In this document: positions 35,323-45,408 of the stretch, piece by piece
How positions within the stretch are numbered: position 1 is the first letter of the stretch
Layout: every line of letters starts with the position of its first letter
Assembly: GCA_027475525.1 (NCBI GenBank)
Contig: JAMWFC010000049.1
Location: 1,365,297-1,429,296, forward strand
Length of the DNA stretch: 64,000 nt
Origin: Macrolepiota albuminosa
Lineage: Eukaryota; Basidiomycota; Agaricomycetes; Agaricales; Agaricaceae
Direction: 5' to 3'
The notes under the pieces: model-generated
Told to the model about the DNA's origin: nothing
Database searches by the model: none
What the model saw: only the letters and a program-made list of their open reading frames with translations
Position numbers and translations under genes: made by a program

Positions 35323-37443
35323 TTACGATAGGGGCCTCCTCCCAACCTCATCTTTCTCCTCCATCTCTCCCACAGTCATCGTCGCTGCTGCTTCCGCTTC
35401 GACCATCGCCGCTGTTGCCACTGCCCCTCTGCCCATCATTGCTGCCATCACTGCAGCTTCACCCGCCTCCGCTGTTGTCATTTCTTCTTCTAAAGTTGAT
35501 ACCAACATCGCAATTATTTCATTCCGTGTTGGCATGGGCTGGCCAGCGTCCGCTGCCACTTCCATCCAAGTTCCCGGTGTCACTGCATTCCTGCATTGGT
35601 GCGCTGCTAACAGACCTCCCAACTGATCGATTCCTTGCATAATCTCTGGTGGGATCTGCTGGGGCAGCCCTTGCTGGATGAGGGCGAACGCCGAGGAACT
35701 ACCATCCAATAACAGTCGGTACTTGCACACCATTTCTGGGCGTGAAGATGTATCAGGTATATGGTATGGGACATAGGGTCACTTATGCATAACATCTTCA
35801 TGGGACGACACCAACATGTTCAACAGCCAGTTCCTCCTCCTTAAAATCTGTGGCTGTGCTGTCTCCACTTGCCGTATCACCTGTTGTACCTCCTCTATCT
35901 CCGACGCCCCGGGTGCCGCATTGTCCGACTCTCGATTCTTGATATTCTCTACTCGCGCTCGCAACTCAGCCAACTCGTCTTCGATAGCCATGCGTGCCAC
36001 TAAAGTGGCATCTCTGTCTCCAAATGCTCTGTCCCTGTCATGAATAGCCACATTCCTCTCTTCCCGCATGGCCTCCCGAGCATGTCGTTCCCGCTGAAGA
36101 TCCTCTCATGTGTGGTGCAGCTGTAATGTTACCCGGTACCCATTTGCCATGGCCTCTTGCAACTCCTGGCGCGTTTCCTCATCAATAGATGATTGGGCAG
36201 GTATCGGGGGGATTTCACAGATATCTGACATGTCCAAGCTTGGGGACCTCTGCGCATGCTTGTACCCTATTATCTCCACCAACTCGGTCAAAGCTCGGCG
36301 CTTCCCTTTGTCCTGTTGTGGAGACGATGCTTCTACCCTTCCTCCTTGCAACGAACCCTCAGTCTGCACCTCAACCGACCCCACATCCTTTGATGAACCC
36401 TCAAGCCACGCTCCACTTGACTCCTCGCCCTTTGACCTGGGCACATTACCCGCACTCAATGACTTTGTATTTGCGTATCCGCACGTGTGATTAAATAATA
36501 TCGAACCTGAATTCCTTGCCTCCCCGAAGTATGGCTCTGGCAATGCTCGGCGCTTTCTCTTATCATGCCGAGCCGTCGGCGCTTCCTCCGTCAACACAGG
36601 TGAAGCTCTGCGCTTCCTCTTATCCTGCTGTGTAGTCGACGCCTTTGCCTTCCTTCCTCTCGATGAACTCCCAGCCTGTGCCCCACCCGACTCCTCGGCC
36701 CTCAATCTGGATGCACTAGCCAACTGGCTCAGCACCCAGGTCATGTCTCACCCCTGTTCTTTGCTCATGCAAGATGCCTTCCATGCCTGAGCCACGGAGC
36801 ATCGCTCATGCCGGGCTCAACAGGAAACACACATGGAATTATCCCTGCGAGATTTTGCCACTGGTGCCTTGAATTTGCATGGTTCACCTCGACGTGAGCA
36901 TAACGAGCACTGGTGATGGTTAGGACGTGCAACCAGGCCAGGAGAACACTCACAGGACCCTTGTTCTGACACCACTTGAGGGTGGGAGGGCTACGATGCC
37001 GGTTTTGGGCCGCGGCAAATTGCTCTGGTGTCACATCGGCTTGAGGGATCCGCTTTGTTGCCGGGACTTGCTGTACCTGACCGGGCCCGAGAACAGGCTG
37101 TTCAGTACGCGTCAATGAGCTCGCAGCAGGTGCTGATTGGACTGAGCTGCTCGGACCGGCTGTCTGCGTGCTCCTCTCTGGTGCCAATGGATCGGATGTC
37201 AGTGTCGATGAACTTGATCCCATAGACCAGCCTGCCATCTCTGGGAAGGGAGGGCATGCCTGGTGAGTATGCAGACATGCCGGGAAACTACTTACGCTGC
37301 TGGAAAAGGGCTGCTATCCGCCACTCATCTAGACGGCGCTTGTATATTTCTCGGCGCTCCTCATAGCGTAGCCATGAAGCAGTTGAGTTATCACCAGGCA
37401 GGGGTGGCATAGGCAAACGGTTAGGGGTAGAGTGGCGCGACAT
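35323..37443 (-). pseudogene. Cys-cluster/coiled-coil family gene with four in-frame TGAs
   Basis: A lineage-specific basidiomycete family of unknown function, often near transposons (from memory). Start ATG at 37443 (MSRHSTPNRLPMPPLPGDNS..YEERREIYKRRLDEW), an intron near 37264-37302, then a Ser/Thr-rich segment, an intron (about 36908-36955), and a Cys cluster CSLCSRRGEPCKF..MCVSC-x-ARHERC. Next come a Lys/Arg-rich, duplicated DKRKRRA region and an acidic coiled coil (RERHAREAMREERNVA..DELAELRARVENI), ending at 35323. In-frame TGAs lie at 36817 (in VSC-ARHERC, Arg expected), 36748 (in EQG-DM, Trp expected), 36106 and 35779. Frames match on both sides of each. First intron phase is not fully resolved. 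Confidence 0.65.
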
Positions 37444-37879
37444 AGTCAAAGAAGGATGGATGTTCGAAATGTTTTTCTTATCTACCCTTTTGTTATGATG
37501 GCATCAAGATTCTACTTCTATTACCACTATGAATACATAGCCACTGCCACATTGCTTAGATGAATAAATAAAAATAAACTCCGAGTTTGTACGTAAGTAA
37601 CGATAAGTGCGTTGTGTCCATACAGATAGTTTCGAATCCTCTGCAAAGTTCATGTGTTTTTAACTAAACTTTTCAAGTGCGTTTTTGTCATTTACTGTTT
37701 CATGTATTGTGAATGTCATATGCAACGCTTATACAATATAAAGGTCATAAAAATTGAACGTAAAGGATGAATGGGAATGTCATTACTCACTTAGACTCCT
37801 TGCCGGTTGTGTGAGACCTACGCAGTGTGTCGTTCCAAAGCCTCAAATGGTACAATATATCACCAATCACATACAGGGT

Positions 37880-38010
37880 CGATCCTAAGATGCTCAGCAT
37901 TCAGCGGACCCCCATGGAATGTGATCGCTGAATAGACTGCCGATCATTGGATGCTCGGCATCAGCGGATCCACATGGAACGTGATCGCCGAATAGACTGC
38001 CGATTATCGG
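37880..38010. repeat. ~67-bp tandem duplication
   Basis: ATGCTCAGCATTCAGCGGAC..CATGGAATGTGATCGCTGAATAGACTGCCGAT at about 37880 is repeated at about 37947 as ATGCTCGGCATCAGCGGAT..CAT GGAACGTGATCGCCGAATAGACTGCCGAT. Differences are mostly transitions. Confidence 0.8.
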
Positions 38011-38165
38011 CAAGCGTGACTTTGGTTTCACTATCCTCAACGACAAGACATGGCCGCCTTGAACCATATTTTGGGTACAGGTGCCCTGGGGTCAACGCAG
38101 GTAATATATAATACATCCAATGCCAATTTTGATGCTGATTATGATTGGTTAGAGCATAACTATAT

Positions 38166-38202
38166 TTTGACTGAATGAGGGGGAGAGGAGAGAGAGAGAG
38201 AT
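38166..38202. repeat. GA-rich simple repeat
   Basis: GGGGGAGAGGAGAGAGAGAGAG-type tract, a microsatellite with no gene next to it. Confidence 0.7.
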
Positions 38203-38480
38203 AGAGGGTTAATACAAATATCCGGTGAGTTATAATATTGTTATAATACCATTGTTCATTTACCAACACATTTTAAGTCAGCGTTATGGCTTGCTGGCTA
38301 CATAAAATCGAAAGGGCATCTTAGGGTTTGTATGTATCATCACACCTGTGTGTGATAGCATTTCTTCGTGAGTATGTTATTGCTGTCTGAAACCAGTACA
38401 TTGTTTTGGTCCAGGTATGCAGCCACCCAGGTGAAGAGGCGCATAGGACGTCAGCCTCCTCCGAAGTATTCACTCGTTCG

Positions 38481-38516
38481 TAAATAAATAAATAAATAAA
38501 TGAATAAATATATGAT
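38481..38516. repeat. (AAAT)n microsatellite
   Basis: About seven TAAA/AAAT units interrupted once by TGAA. A reverse-complement (TTTA)n tract lies at 40616-40640, so the open frame at 38763-40265 is bracketed by the two in inverted orientation. Confidence 0.8.
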
Positions 38517-38523
38517 CTATTTG

Positions 38524-38697
38524 TCGTTGTGGCTGTGTACCATTCGAATATGTGGCTGTTGCACAGCCACTATAATCATGAACATACATTTTATATTATA
38601 TATTTAATTATTTATTGTCAATATAGTAATAGCATGTAATTTCATGCATATAGTGGCTGTGTATCAATCGTATATTCGACTAATATACAGCCACCAG
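38524..38697. repeat. Cluster of GTGGCTGT/ACAGCCAC palindromes
   Basis: GTGGCTGTGT at 38526 and 38652, a perfect hairpin GTGGCTGT-TGC-ACAGCCAC at 38552-38570, and a closing ACAGCCAC near 38688. Such subterminal inverted motifs are typical of DNA transposon ends. They sit 70-240 bp upstream of the helicase-peptidase frame. Confidence 0.6.
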
Positions 38698-38762
38698 GGG
38701 TTGGGTCCAACGCTCGCTTGCTGGCTTAGTTGCATCCTAACAGGCCCTTTCTATTATAATAT

Positions 38763-40265
38763 GTGGTTCCGATTGTACGTACAAGCGTGCATTTAAAATG
38801 TAGACTCTCTAGCGACAACAGTGTGTCTTTGTCTCGATCACAGGTAGAGGTATTGGTAAACTACGCAATGACGGATTATGCGAGTCAAGGAAAAACTAGA
38901 CCTTACAATCCAGTAGACTTAACCAAGTGTCAATCGCACCAAGCCTACTACACTGCACTATCCTGCAGCGCTATGGCTGCAGGAACGCTCATCATCCGAG
39001 GGTTTGATGCTAACAAAATACAAGGCAAAGCGAGTGGCGCATTGTGCAGGGAATTTTGCGACTTGGAACTGCTCGATGAAATAACCAAACTTAGATGTAT
39101 GAACCAGCTCCCTAAAGGTTTTGTCAATTTACCTAGACGATCCAATCTAATTTATTCATTTAGACAGTGCAAACAAAAAGGTTACATGCCCTCTAACCTT
39201 CATATGGCCTTACGTTGGAGTGACAAGGACTCTTACGATGATGCATCATTCCCTGATATCAAATGGCAGGTTGCTAGTGAAGATAGACCTATTAAGCTAC
39301 CGCAGTCTCCTAAAAGCAGATTTATTCCAGCTAAGGGCACTCAGCCCATAGTACATCCTCATCTGATACCCAGCAAAATAACGGGAAACCACGACGATGA
39401 TTCATGCAACTTGAAAATTTCGAACAATATTATAAGCAGTGAACGGGAATTAAATATGGACATATGTGGAGGACTGATTGGAACTGAGTGGAATTCCAAC
39501 AGTTGCGTGTACAATGTGGTGATAACTATATTGTACAATATATGGCAAGATGACATGTCACTATGGTCAAGGAATTTCCAATCGTTTGGGACGTCAATTA
39601 TGCGAAGCATGGAAAGCAACTTCTTATCAACGCATGAAAATAAAATCATGCTAGACGATGCAAGAGAGGTTTTGAGAAATCGTATGAATAATCGCAATCC
39701 GATAAACTTTTTGTATGGTGAACTAACGAGTGTTCATGCTGTGATCGAAGAGTTGCTTATATGCAAGCGAAATGTATACACGTCATACATGCACTGTCCA
39801 CGCGGTCATGCAGTTAACAGAAGAGCTGTTACATCGAATTCGTGTCAGATTGCCATACTAGATAATTCACAACCGTCAATACAACATTTCCTAAGAAACA
39901 TGGAATTTCTTACCGAATCTCAGTGCAGAACATGCGTGTCTGAATTAGTTAGAATAATGAGAACAGTATACACAGCACCAATAATATCTTTTGATGTGGC
40001 GTCGATCGACATCACAATTAATAGATACATCGATGTGCCAGTTTATGGGTCGGGAGACAGACGATATATCATAAAAGGTATCATATATTTTGCAAACAGT
40101 CATTTTACTTGTCGATACGTGGATTCGTCCTTGAGGATGTGGTTCTATGATAGTTTAATTACTGGTAGAAGGTTGATTGTCAAAGAAGGCAGTCTGGATA
40201 CGTTGGATGTACAAGTCTGTAGATGTAGTAAAGCAACGATAGTGTTATACGTTAGAGTGGCGTGA
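38763..40265 (+). CDS. Pif1-like helicase C-terminus fused to papain-fold peptidase-like domain
   Basis: An open 500-residue frame. Residues 1-150 match the C-terminal end of Pif1-type helicases of Agaricomycete elements: MTDYASQGKTRPYN (36-49) and HQAYYTALSCS (59-69); the usual ALSR arginine is Cys here, which a CGC-to-TGC change would give. The Walker A/B part is missing and a TAA lies two codons upstream, so the 5' end is truncated or joined by splicing. Residues ~236-500 resemble a ubiquitin-protease/papain-like fold seen in such fusions: candidate Cys248 in NSNSCVYN, His447 in IYFANSHFTC, Asp463 in FYDSL, with zinc-ribbon-like C345/H349 and C388/C391. No stop in the frame. Function is inferred: possibly a transposon-encoded helicase-peptidase. 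Confidence 0.65.
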   Translation: MVPIVRTSVHLKCRLSSDNSVSLSRSQVEVLVNYAMTDYASQGKTRPYNPVDLTKCQSHQAYYTALSCSAMAAGTLIIRGFDANKIQGKASGALCREFCDLELLDEITKLRCMNQLPKGFVNLPRRSNLIYSFRQCKQKGYMPSNLHMALRWSDKDSYDDASFPDIKWQVASEDRPIKLPQSPKSRFIPAKGTQPIVHPHLIPSKITGNHDDDSCNLKISNNIISSERELNMDICGGLIGTEWNSNSCVYNVVITILYNIWQDDMSLWSRNFQSFGTSIMRSMESNFLSTHENKIMLDDAREVLRNRMNNRNPINFLYGELTSVHAVIEELLICKRNVYTSYMHCPRGHAVNRRAVTSNSCQIAILDNSQPSIQHFLRNMEFLTESQCRTCVSELVRIMRTVYTAPIISFDVASIDITINRYIDVPVYGSGDRRYIIKGIIYFANSHFTCRYVDSSLRMWFYDSLITGRRLIVKEGSLDTLDVQVCRCSKATIVLYVRVA

Positions 40266-42304
40266 TCGTACATTACCGATAGGGAGTTGTTTAGTTTGAA
40301 TCAAGTCTGTGTGTTTAAGCTATAGGTCGTATTGTTCAAACGACCCTTTGCAATATGAGGACAGTTCACGTGAATTTGGACGATGCAAGGTCATACGATC
40401 TTCAAAAACCATCAGCGGTTGTACACCTGAATGCTGACATAATATATATTAAACGCACACGTAGTGAGTATCATTTATAATGTATTTTCATTAACTATAG
40501 CTAACTAAGGACTAAGTAGTCCGTAAAGACGATCCTCGGTATACCTATCAACTGAACAAACGTGCGTATTATATAAGCGGTCAGTGGGACGAACAGTTTA
40601 TTTCCATATTACAGTTATTTATTTATTTATTTATTTTATTGGTGGTTACTTGGTAAAAGATTGGTTGATCGTGCATCTTAATGCTTATATAATATGTCTT
40701 CACATATATTAAAATTGGTTTATTATGTAGTAATCACGAGTTTGGGCACGTGATGTCCACTCCATGTTCACCTGACCAATTTTGTGACCATCCACATTAC
40801 ATGTTTTTTAATGCAATTGTATATTATGTAAGCATCCGGTGGGACAATCGATTTAATTATATTTAGTTATTTGTTTATCATGATTTTTTATAATTATTGA
40901 AGTATAAAAGGAACGAATAGTAAAATTGAATAACGAATTTATAAAAGTGATTCCATATTATGTAATGGATTGGTTGAATGACTGTTCAGATATTACATAA
41001 CAAGTACCCATATATACATTTAATCGTTGTCATGCCACTTCGTACAAGCCTATCCAACAAGACAAACCGGTTCTACTTGTAAAAATGAGAAAAACAATTT
41101 ATTTTTCTTTTTATTTTAAAAAATGTCTAACTTTATGGTATGTTGAAACGACTTATGATACGTGTATATTTGATGTTATGTATTACTATTTTGTTTATTA
41201 TATATAAGTACGTACATAATCATTCAGCTCTTCTTATCCTGAGGTGCTCTCCACTTTTCTATGCCTTTCAGTCTGTTGTTTCCTTTCAGTGGTTTCTTAT
41301 ACCTGCTATGTTGCATCTAGCTTCCTCCTACGAAAGACTATTGTACGCTCTGGAAAATGCATTATCGCCACCGCTTGGTTTTACTTGTATAAGCATTCTA
41401 TGTTGCATTGGACTTGCTCAACGGACACCTTATGGAAGCAAATACCGTCGCTGTATATTGACCTGGTACTTATGACTCACTCATGACTAGAACGCTCTGA
41501 TAGGTAAAATTATAACAAGTAATACAGTACAGAAAGCACGTCAGTCTGTTCGATTTATGGATTCATGCGAGTCAAAACGAAATGTTTCTGCACGAACCTA
41601 TATGGAAAACCCGATGTGTCACTCGTACACCAATGGGATGACCTACGATACACGAAATTGATAAACCAACCAATATGTTGAGTTATCATTAAAATATATA
41701 TAGTCAGCGCGAACTCACTACTTTACACGACAAATGTACGCTGTCGATGTGTCCTCCCAATATGTATTCATATACATTTACACTTGTTATTCTACTCGTA
41801 TAACATCATGTCCGCACTTCCCATCGCTAGTATTCAGTGTTGGCGACCTCGCACTTCTGCTACGTCATTGAGTGGCAGATGGATGAGGGAGATAGCGGAC
41901 GTTGCGTTGTCTACAGTATCCAGTCGGTACTTCGATGTATTGACACGGGCGAACGTTACCGATCTGGTGTTCTGGTGAGTTTTTACGTACGTTTTAGCGT
42001 GTATAGGCAGTTTCCACGTGACTCCCAGTAACTCTCAAGTTGTTCCTATTGGTCGCATAAACACAGTTTGTTTTAATCGCCATAATGTACATGCAACTTG
42101 ATATAAGCCCTATTATTGTAAATTACGTGCATCACAATAAAGTAAGAATTGTTGTCCAAAAAGTAGCGCCTCCTTCGAGTCCAAAGTCTCATGCTTCACC
42201 TCGCACATGCGGTGCATTCAATCTCGAAGGCGCATTCCAAGAAAAAAAAATCGCTTCGCCACAGGCAGACGCTCCAAGAAAAGACAAACCAGTGCTTTAC
42301 ATCG
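40266..42304. other. No gene seen; (TTTA)n tract
   Basis: AT-rich with scattered short frames on the plus strand (41140-41480 is hydrophobic but has no other support). A (TTTA)6 tract lies at 40616-40640. The 42170-42300 part may contain the 3' untranslated region of the minus-strand zinc-finger gene. Confidence 0.4.
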
Positions 42305-43205
42305 TCAACAGTGCCATCTGACCAACAATCCCCTCTTGACCTCCCTAAACCGATGCACGCCACACTTTTCGCTCTCAATATGCTGGCATAATGCACTCAG
42401 CGTCGTGAATTTCTGTCGACACGTAGATTGCGGGCAGATATACAATTTGTCCTGATGCCTCGGGCTCACCAAATGCTGGTTCAATGCGGACAGAGTCTTA
42501 TAAATGCCATGACACAAGTAGCATTCGTAGGCGTGTCCGTTCCATGCGGCACTGGTAGCGTAGTATTCCGTGCTGGAATAAGGGGAGGATGAGGAGAGGA
42601 GGCGCGAGGGATTGGTGATGATGTTGTTGCGGTCCAATTGGCGGACTTTGGTGTCGATAATGCGTCGCGTGAGGCCGGAGACGCAGTTGCCGGATTCGAG
42701 GTGGAGAAGCATGGCGGAAACAGAAACGAAAGTCTCTTTGCAGCCTGTACCGCGGCAGGGGACGTCACGCTGGCGGTGAACAGAAGAGTTGAGGTGCTGC
42801 CGTTGATGGGTTCAGTGAGAAAAAGGAAAATCGACAAGACATACAGCTCGCAGGTTGTTTGCGCTTTGGAAATGACATTTGCAAGGGGCACAGTAATAAT
42901 GCTGAGGAGACTGGCGATAGTGCTCATTGAGCCCGAATTCGTTTACAAACAATTTGTTGCATGGACGGCACCAGTAGTGCACTTCGTCGTAGTGGTCTTC
43001 AAGATAGGTATTGTCAAAATGCTCATCACAACGTTGACAGTAGTGATGATCAGGGCTCTGCACCCAGTGTTCTTTCAGCCCCGTCCAAGTGGAGAAGTCT
43101 ATGTCGCAGTCATCGCAGATATTATGACTGGAAGAATTTAGCAGTGTGCTGGTGTGGAGCAGACCAAGAGTTGAAAAACCTGTCACAGCGCTCGCAGTAT
43201 GGCAT
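42305..43205 (-). pseudogene. C2H2-type multi-zinc-finger protein, one frameshift
   Basis: Start ATG at 43203-43205 (MPYCERCDRFFNSW). C2H2-type units follow: ICDDCDIDF..HWVQSPDHH, YCQRCDEHF, WCRPCNKLFVNEFGLNEHY, YCAPCKCHFQSANNLRA, then, after a clean 48-nt intron (42797-42844; GTATGT..ACGGCAG), VPCRGTGCKETF..HLESG, a linker TRRIID..RNNIITNPSRLL, and YECYLCHGIYKTLSALNQH, ICPQSTCRQKF..HIESEKC. This layout is a conserved Agaricomycete family, probably nucleic-acid binding. One extra A near 43134 shifts the frame between HQHTA and SSHNICDDCD. It could be real decay or a sequencing error; everything else is intact. Confidence 0.8.
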
Positions 43206-43564
43206 TGTAAAAAAAGATTGTGGTGGGAGCTATGTGTGATAAAGGAGCTAGGACCCGAAAGGGTGGCACTTATTTAAAGAGGAAGTTTAGGGCAGGCTAA
43301 GCCAGGCCTGACCGAGGATACGTGGTAGTCTATTGTTGCCGTCTGGATAAATGATACCATTGTTCATTTATCAAAACCGCAAGAGTGGTCTCAAAGAGGG
43401 ATCCATTGGGAAAGTCACGGAGTTTACGCGTATGGGTCAATAAAGTATTATTTACTAAACCCGAAGCTACTGTAATGCTCCTAGGCCTAAGAGATCTGCT
43501 CCCCCTGAGGAGCCCTGTCTTTTGTTCTCTTGCCTTGGAAATAAATATACCCTTGATTTTTCGA

Positions 43565-43657
43565 GGGGCCTTGGCGCAGCGGTAGCGCGTATGCTGTGCA
43601 TAAGATAGGGCACCTTTCGTTTGCGTAAGGTCGTGGGTTCAAGCCCCACAGGCTCCA
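43565..43657 (+). tRNA. tRNA-Ala(UGC)-like with intron
   Basis: Acceptor stem GGGGCCT/AGGCTCC with a G3:U70 pair and A73, the alanine identity set. D arm GCGC-AGCGGTA-GCGC, anticodon stem TATGC/GCGTA, T arm GTGGG-TTCAAGC-CCCAC. The A box (TGGCGCAGCGGTAGCG) and B box (GGGTTCAAGCC) are canonical, and TTCTTTT follows at 43658-43664 as a Pol III terminator. Between the anticodon stem strands lie 28 nt, so an intron of about 21 nt is implied. The best loop is TGTGCAT with anticodon TGC, which puts G at position 33 where T is nearly universal. Confidence 0.8.
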
Positions 43658-43664
43658 TTCTTTT

Positions 43665-44280
43665 GGTTATTACGCCTACCCCTGCACTACCGAAGCAAGG
43701 TAGGACTTATTTCTGGTGGTCCCTTCCCATGCATGTCCGATCATTCTCGCTCAAGGAGTATTTTATATTGCCCAAGATGACTTTTGATAGTTATATAGCA
43801 TCGCGACTTGTCGAGTACAAAACAGGGAGCGCTCGTTTTCATCTTGGGTTTCGCTCTCTTCAAGATTGATCTTGATCTGTCTTTCAAAAGTAATGACAAG
43901 TTGTCCGTCGTTGCTCAACTCTTCTCTCTTTCACACACTTCACTGGTATCAAGCAATCCCAACACCGCCACGCAACATATCGAAAATTAAATCGCAGTCT
44001 ACTGGTCTATCGATTACAGGAACAAGAGGACGAGTGATAGGTCGTTCATTATTGTCGCCTTAACTTCCACCACAAATGGTCAACCTGGTCCATCCGACGT
44101 TCCTTGGTCGTTGTTATTCGTTGAACGTACCCTGACCCGCAAATGGGGCACCCCGTCCCGGTCGTTCAGCGCTTATTGGCGCACCGTTTATCCTGAGCCG
44201 TCTGTCACGCCCAATTTTCCAGCACGTTCTCACATAACGTCGTCATCGGCAGGGAGTATCAGGTTTTGATTATCGAAGAT
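43665..44280. other. No recognisable gene
   Basis: Short plus-strand frames (43621-44063) lack motif support; the first overlaps the tRNA. Nothing else seen. Confidence 0.4.
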
Positions 44281-44495
44281 TTACGTACGAGTGTTCGTCT
44301 TCATGAAATGATTAGCATAAGAGCTGATTAAATGTGTACCTTCGCCAATCGTGAAACATTTATGAGGGCCCTGCACATCGTAAAGAGAGGCGGTGATATA
44401 CCAATTGGCGTTGAATAGCTGCGCAGGAATGTTATCAGCTTTCAAGATAGTACAATTCAAGACGTGAACGGCTTGTTCCAAAAGTTGGGAGTCTC
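44281..44495 (-). pseudogene. Possible C2-domain-like gene fragment cut by an LTR
   Basis: A minus-strand frame reads VLNCTILKADNIP..NWYITASLYDVQG, reminiscent of the first strands of a C2-type domain. A splice-donor-like GTACAC follows GEG near 44345. The sequence immediately 5' (44501 onward) is a copia-like LTR tip, so the start of the gene is missing. Weak evidence. Confidence 0.3.
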
Positions 44496-44500
44496 TCCCA

Positions 44501-44785
44501 TGTTGGAACTACAATCGGCAGCAGTAAGTCTAATAGTGCGACCAACACCTAGACACAACGTGTAAGCATAGATAGAGTCTAGGTATTGTATTAGTATTTG
44601 TGTGCTAGTAATCTATGAGACGACGCACCCTCAGAATCCGTTAAACGAAACTAAGGGTGGCTGGGATTGTATCTATATATGAGCGAGCTCGACAAATTTT
44701 GGCCATACTGGCCCTGTTGATTGTGTCCGTGGTACTCCTTCACGTCGTCATATCGATCACAGTCTAGCATACCATACCATTGTCA
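44501..44785 (+). mobile_element. Copia-like LTR fragment
   Basis: Begins TGTTGGAACTACA and shares GTGCGACCAACACCTAG and overall layout with the solo LTR at 26563. I could not find a TTCCAACA end or a target duplication (left flank TCCCA), so the 3' end is approximate and probably lost. Confidence 0.6.
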
Positions 44786-45408
44786 ATGGTTGCAGGCCAT
44801 ATCGATTTTGGAGGCATCCAGGAACAAAAAAATTAGTAAACCTGAGGTCTTCTGCTCCAGACCAGCACTTTCTAGATAGCTATTCGAGCGGATGTCATGT
44901 AATCTTCGACATGAATAATTCAAGCAATGCAGAGTGAGATTTAATTCCTGTTTGGACAGCCCCTCAGAGCTATAAATCAAAAAATGGATAACAAAAGGCA
45001 TGCAACGCAACGCGTCTAGGAGTCAAATATACGATCTGAATAACGCGAGGGCCAACCTGTCATGCTTGACAGCGAAATATACTAGCTGAAGGAACACCAG
45101 TGACTGAAGGATGATCAATGATGAAGCTGAAGCTTCGATGAAGAGTCAACGATGTTCGGACGGTTCCGAACAACAACAACAACAACCACCACCCCACCCC
45201 AGCTTCAAAAACCCATCCATACGTTCTAATCTCATTCAATCACCTAAAACTTCCTTCTCTATTCGTTCCTACAACCCCTCTTCATAACTACCTAGCCGTG
45301 CTCAAATTCAGTTTACAAATTCCGTTCCTAACTTCTCTTCTAAATTTTTCATCACTCATCACAGAACCTAAAAACCTTAACTCTAACTTTAAATTTCTTA
45401 CTGTTTGA

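Noticed and set aside
41140..41486. Plus-strand membrane protein
   Set aside because: Only one 111-residue hydrophobic frame in AT-rich sequence, with no splice extension, homology cue or promoter context.
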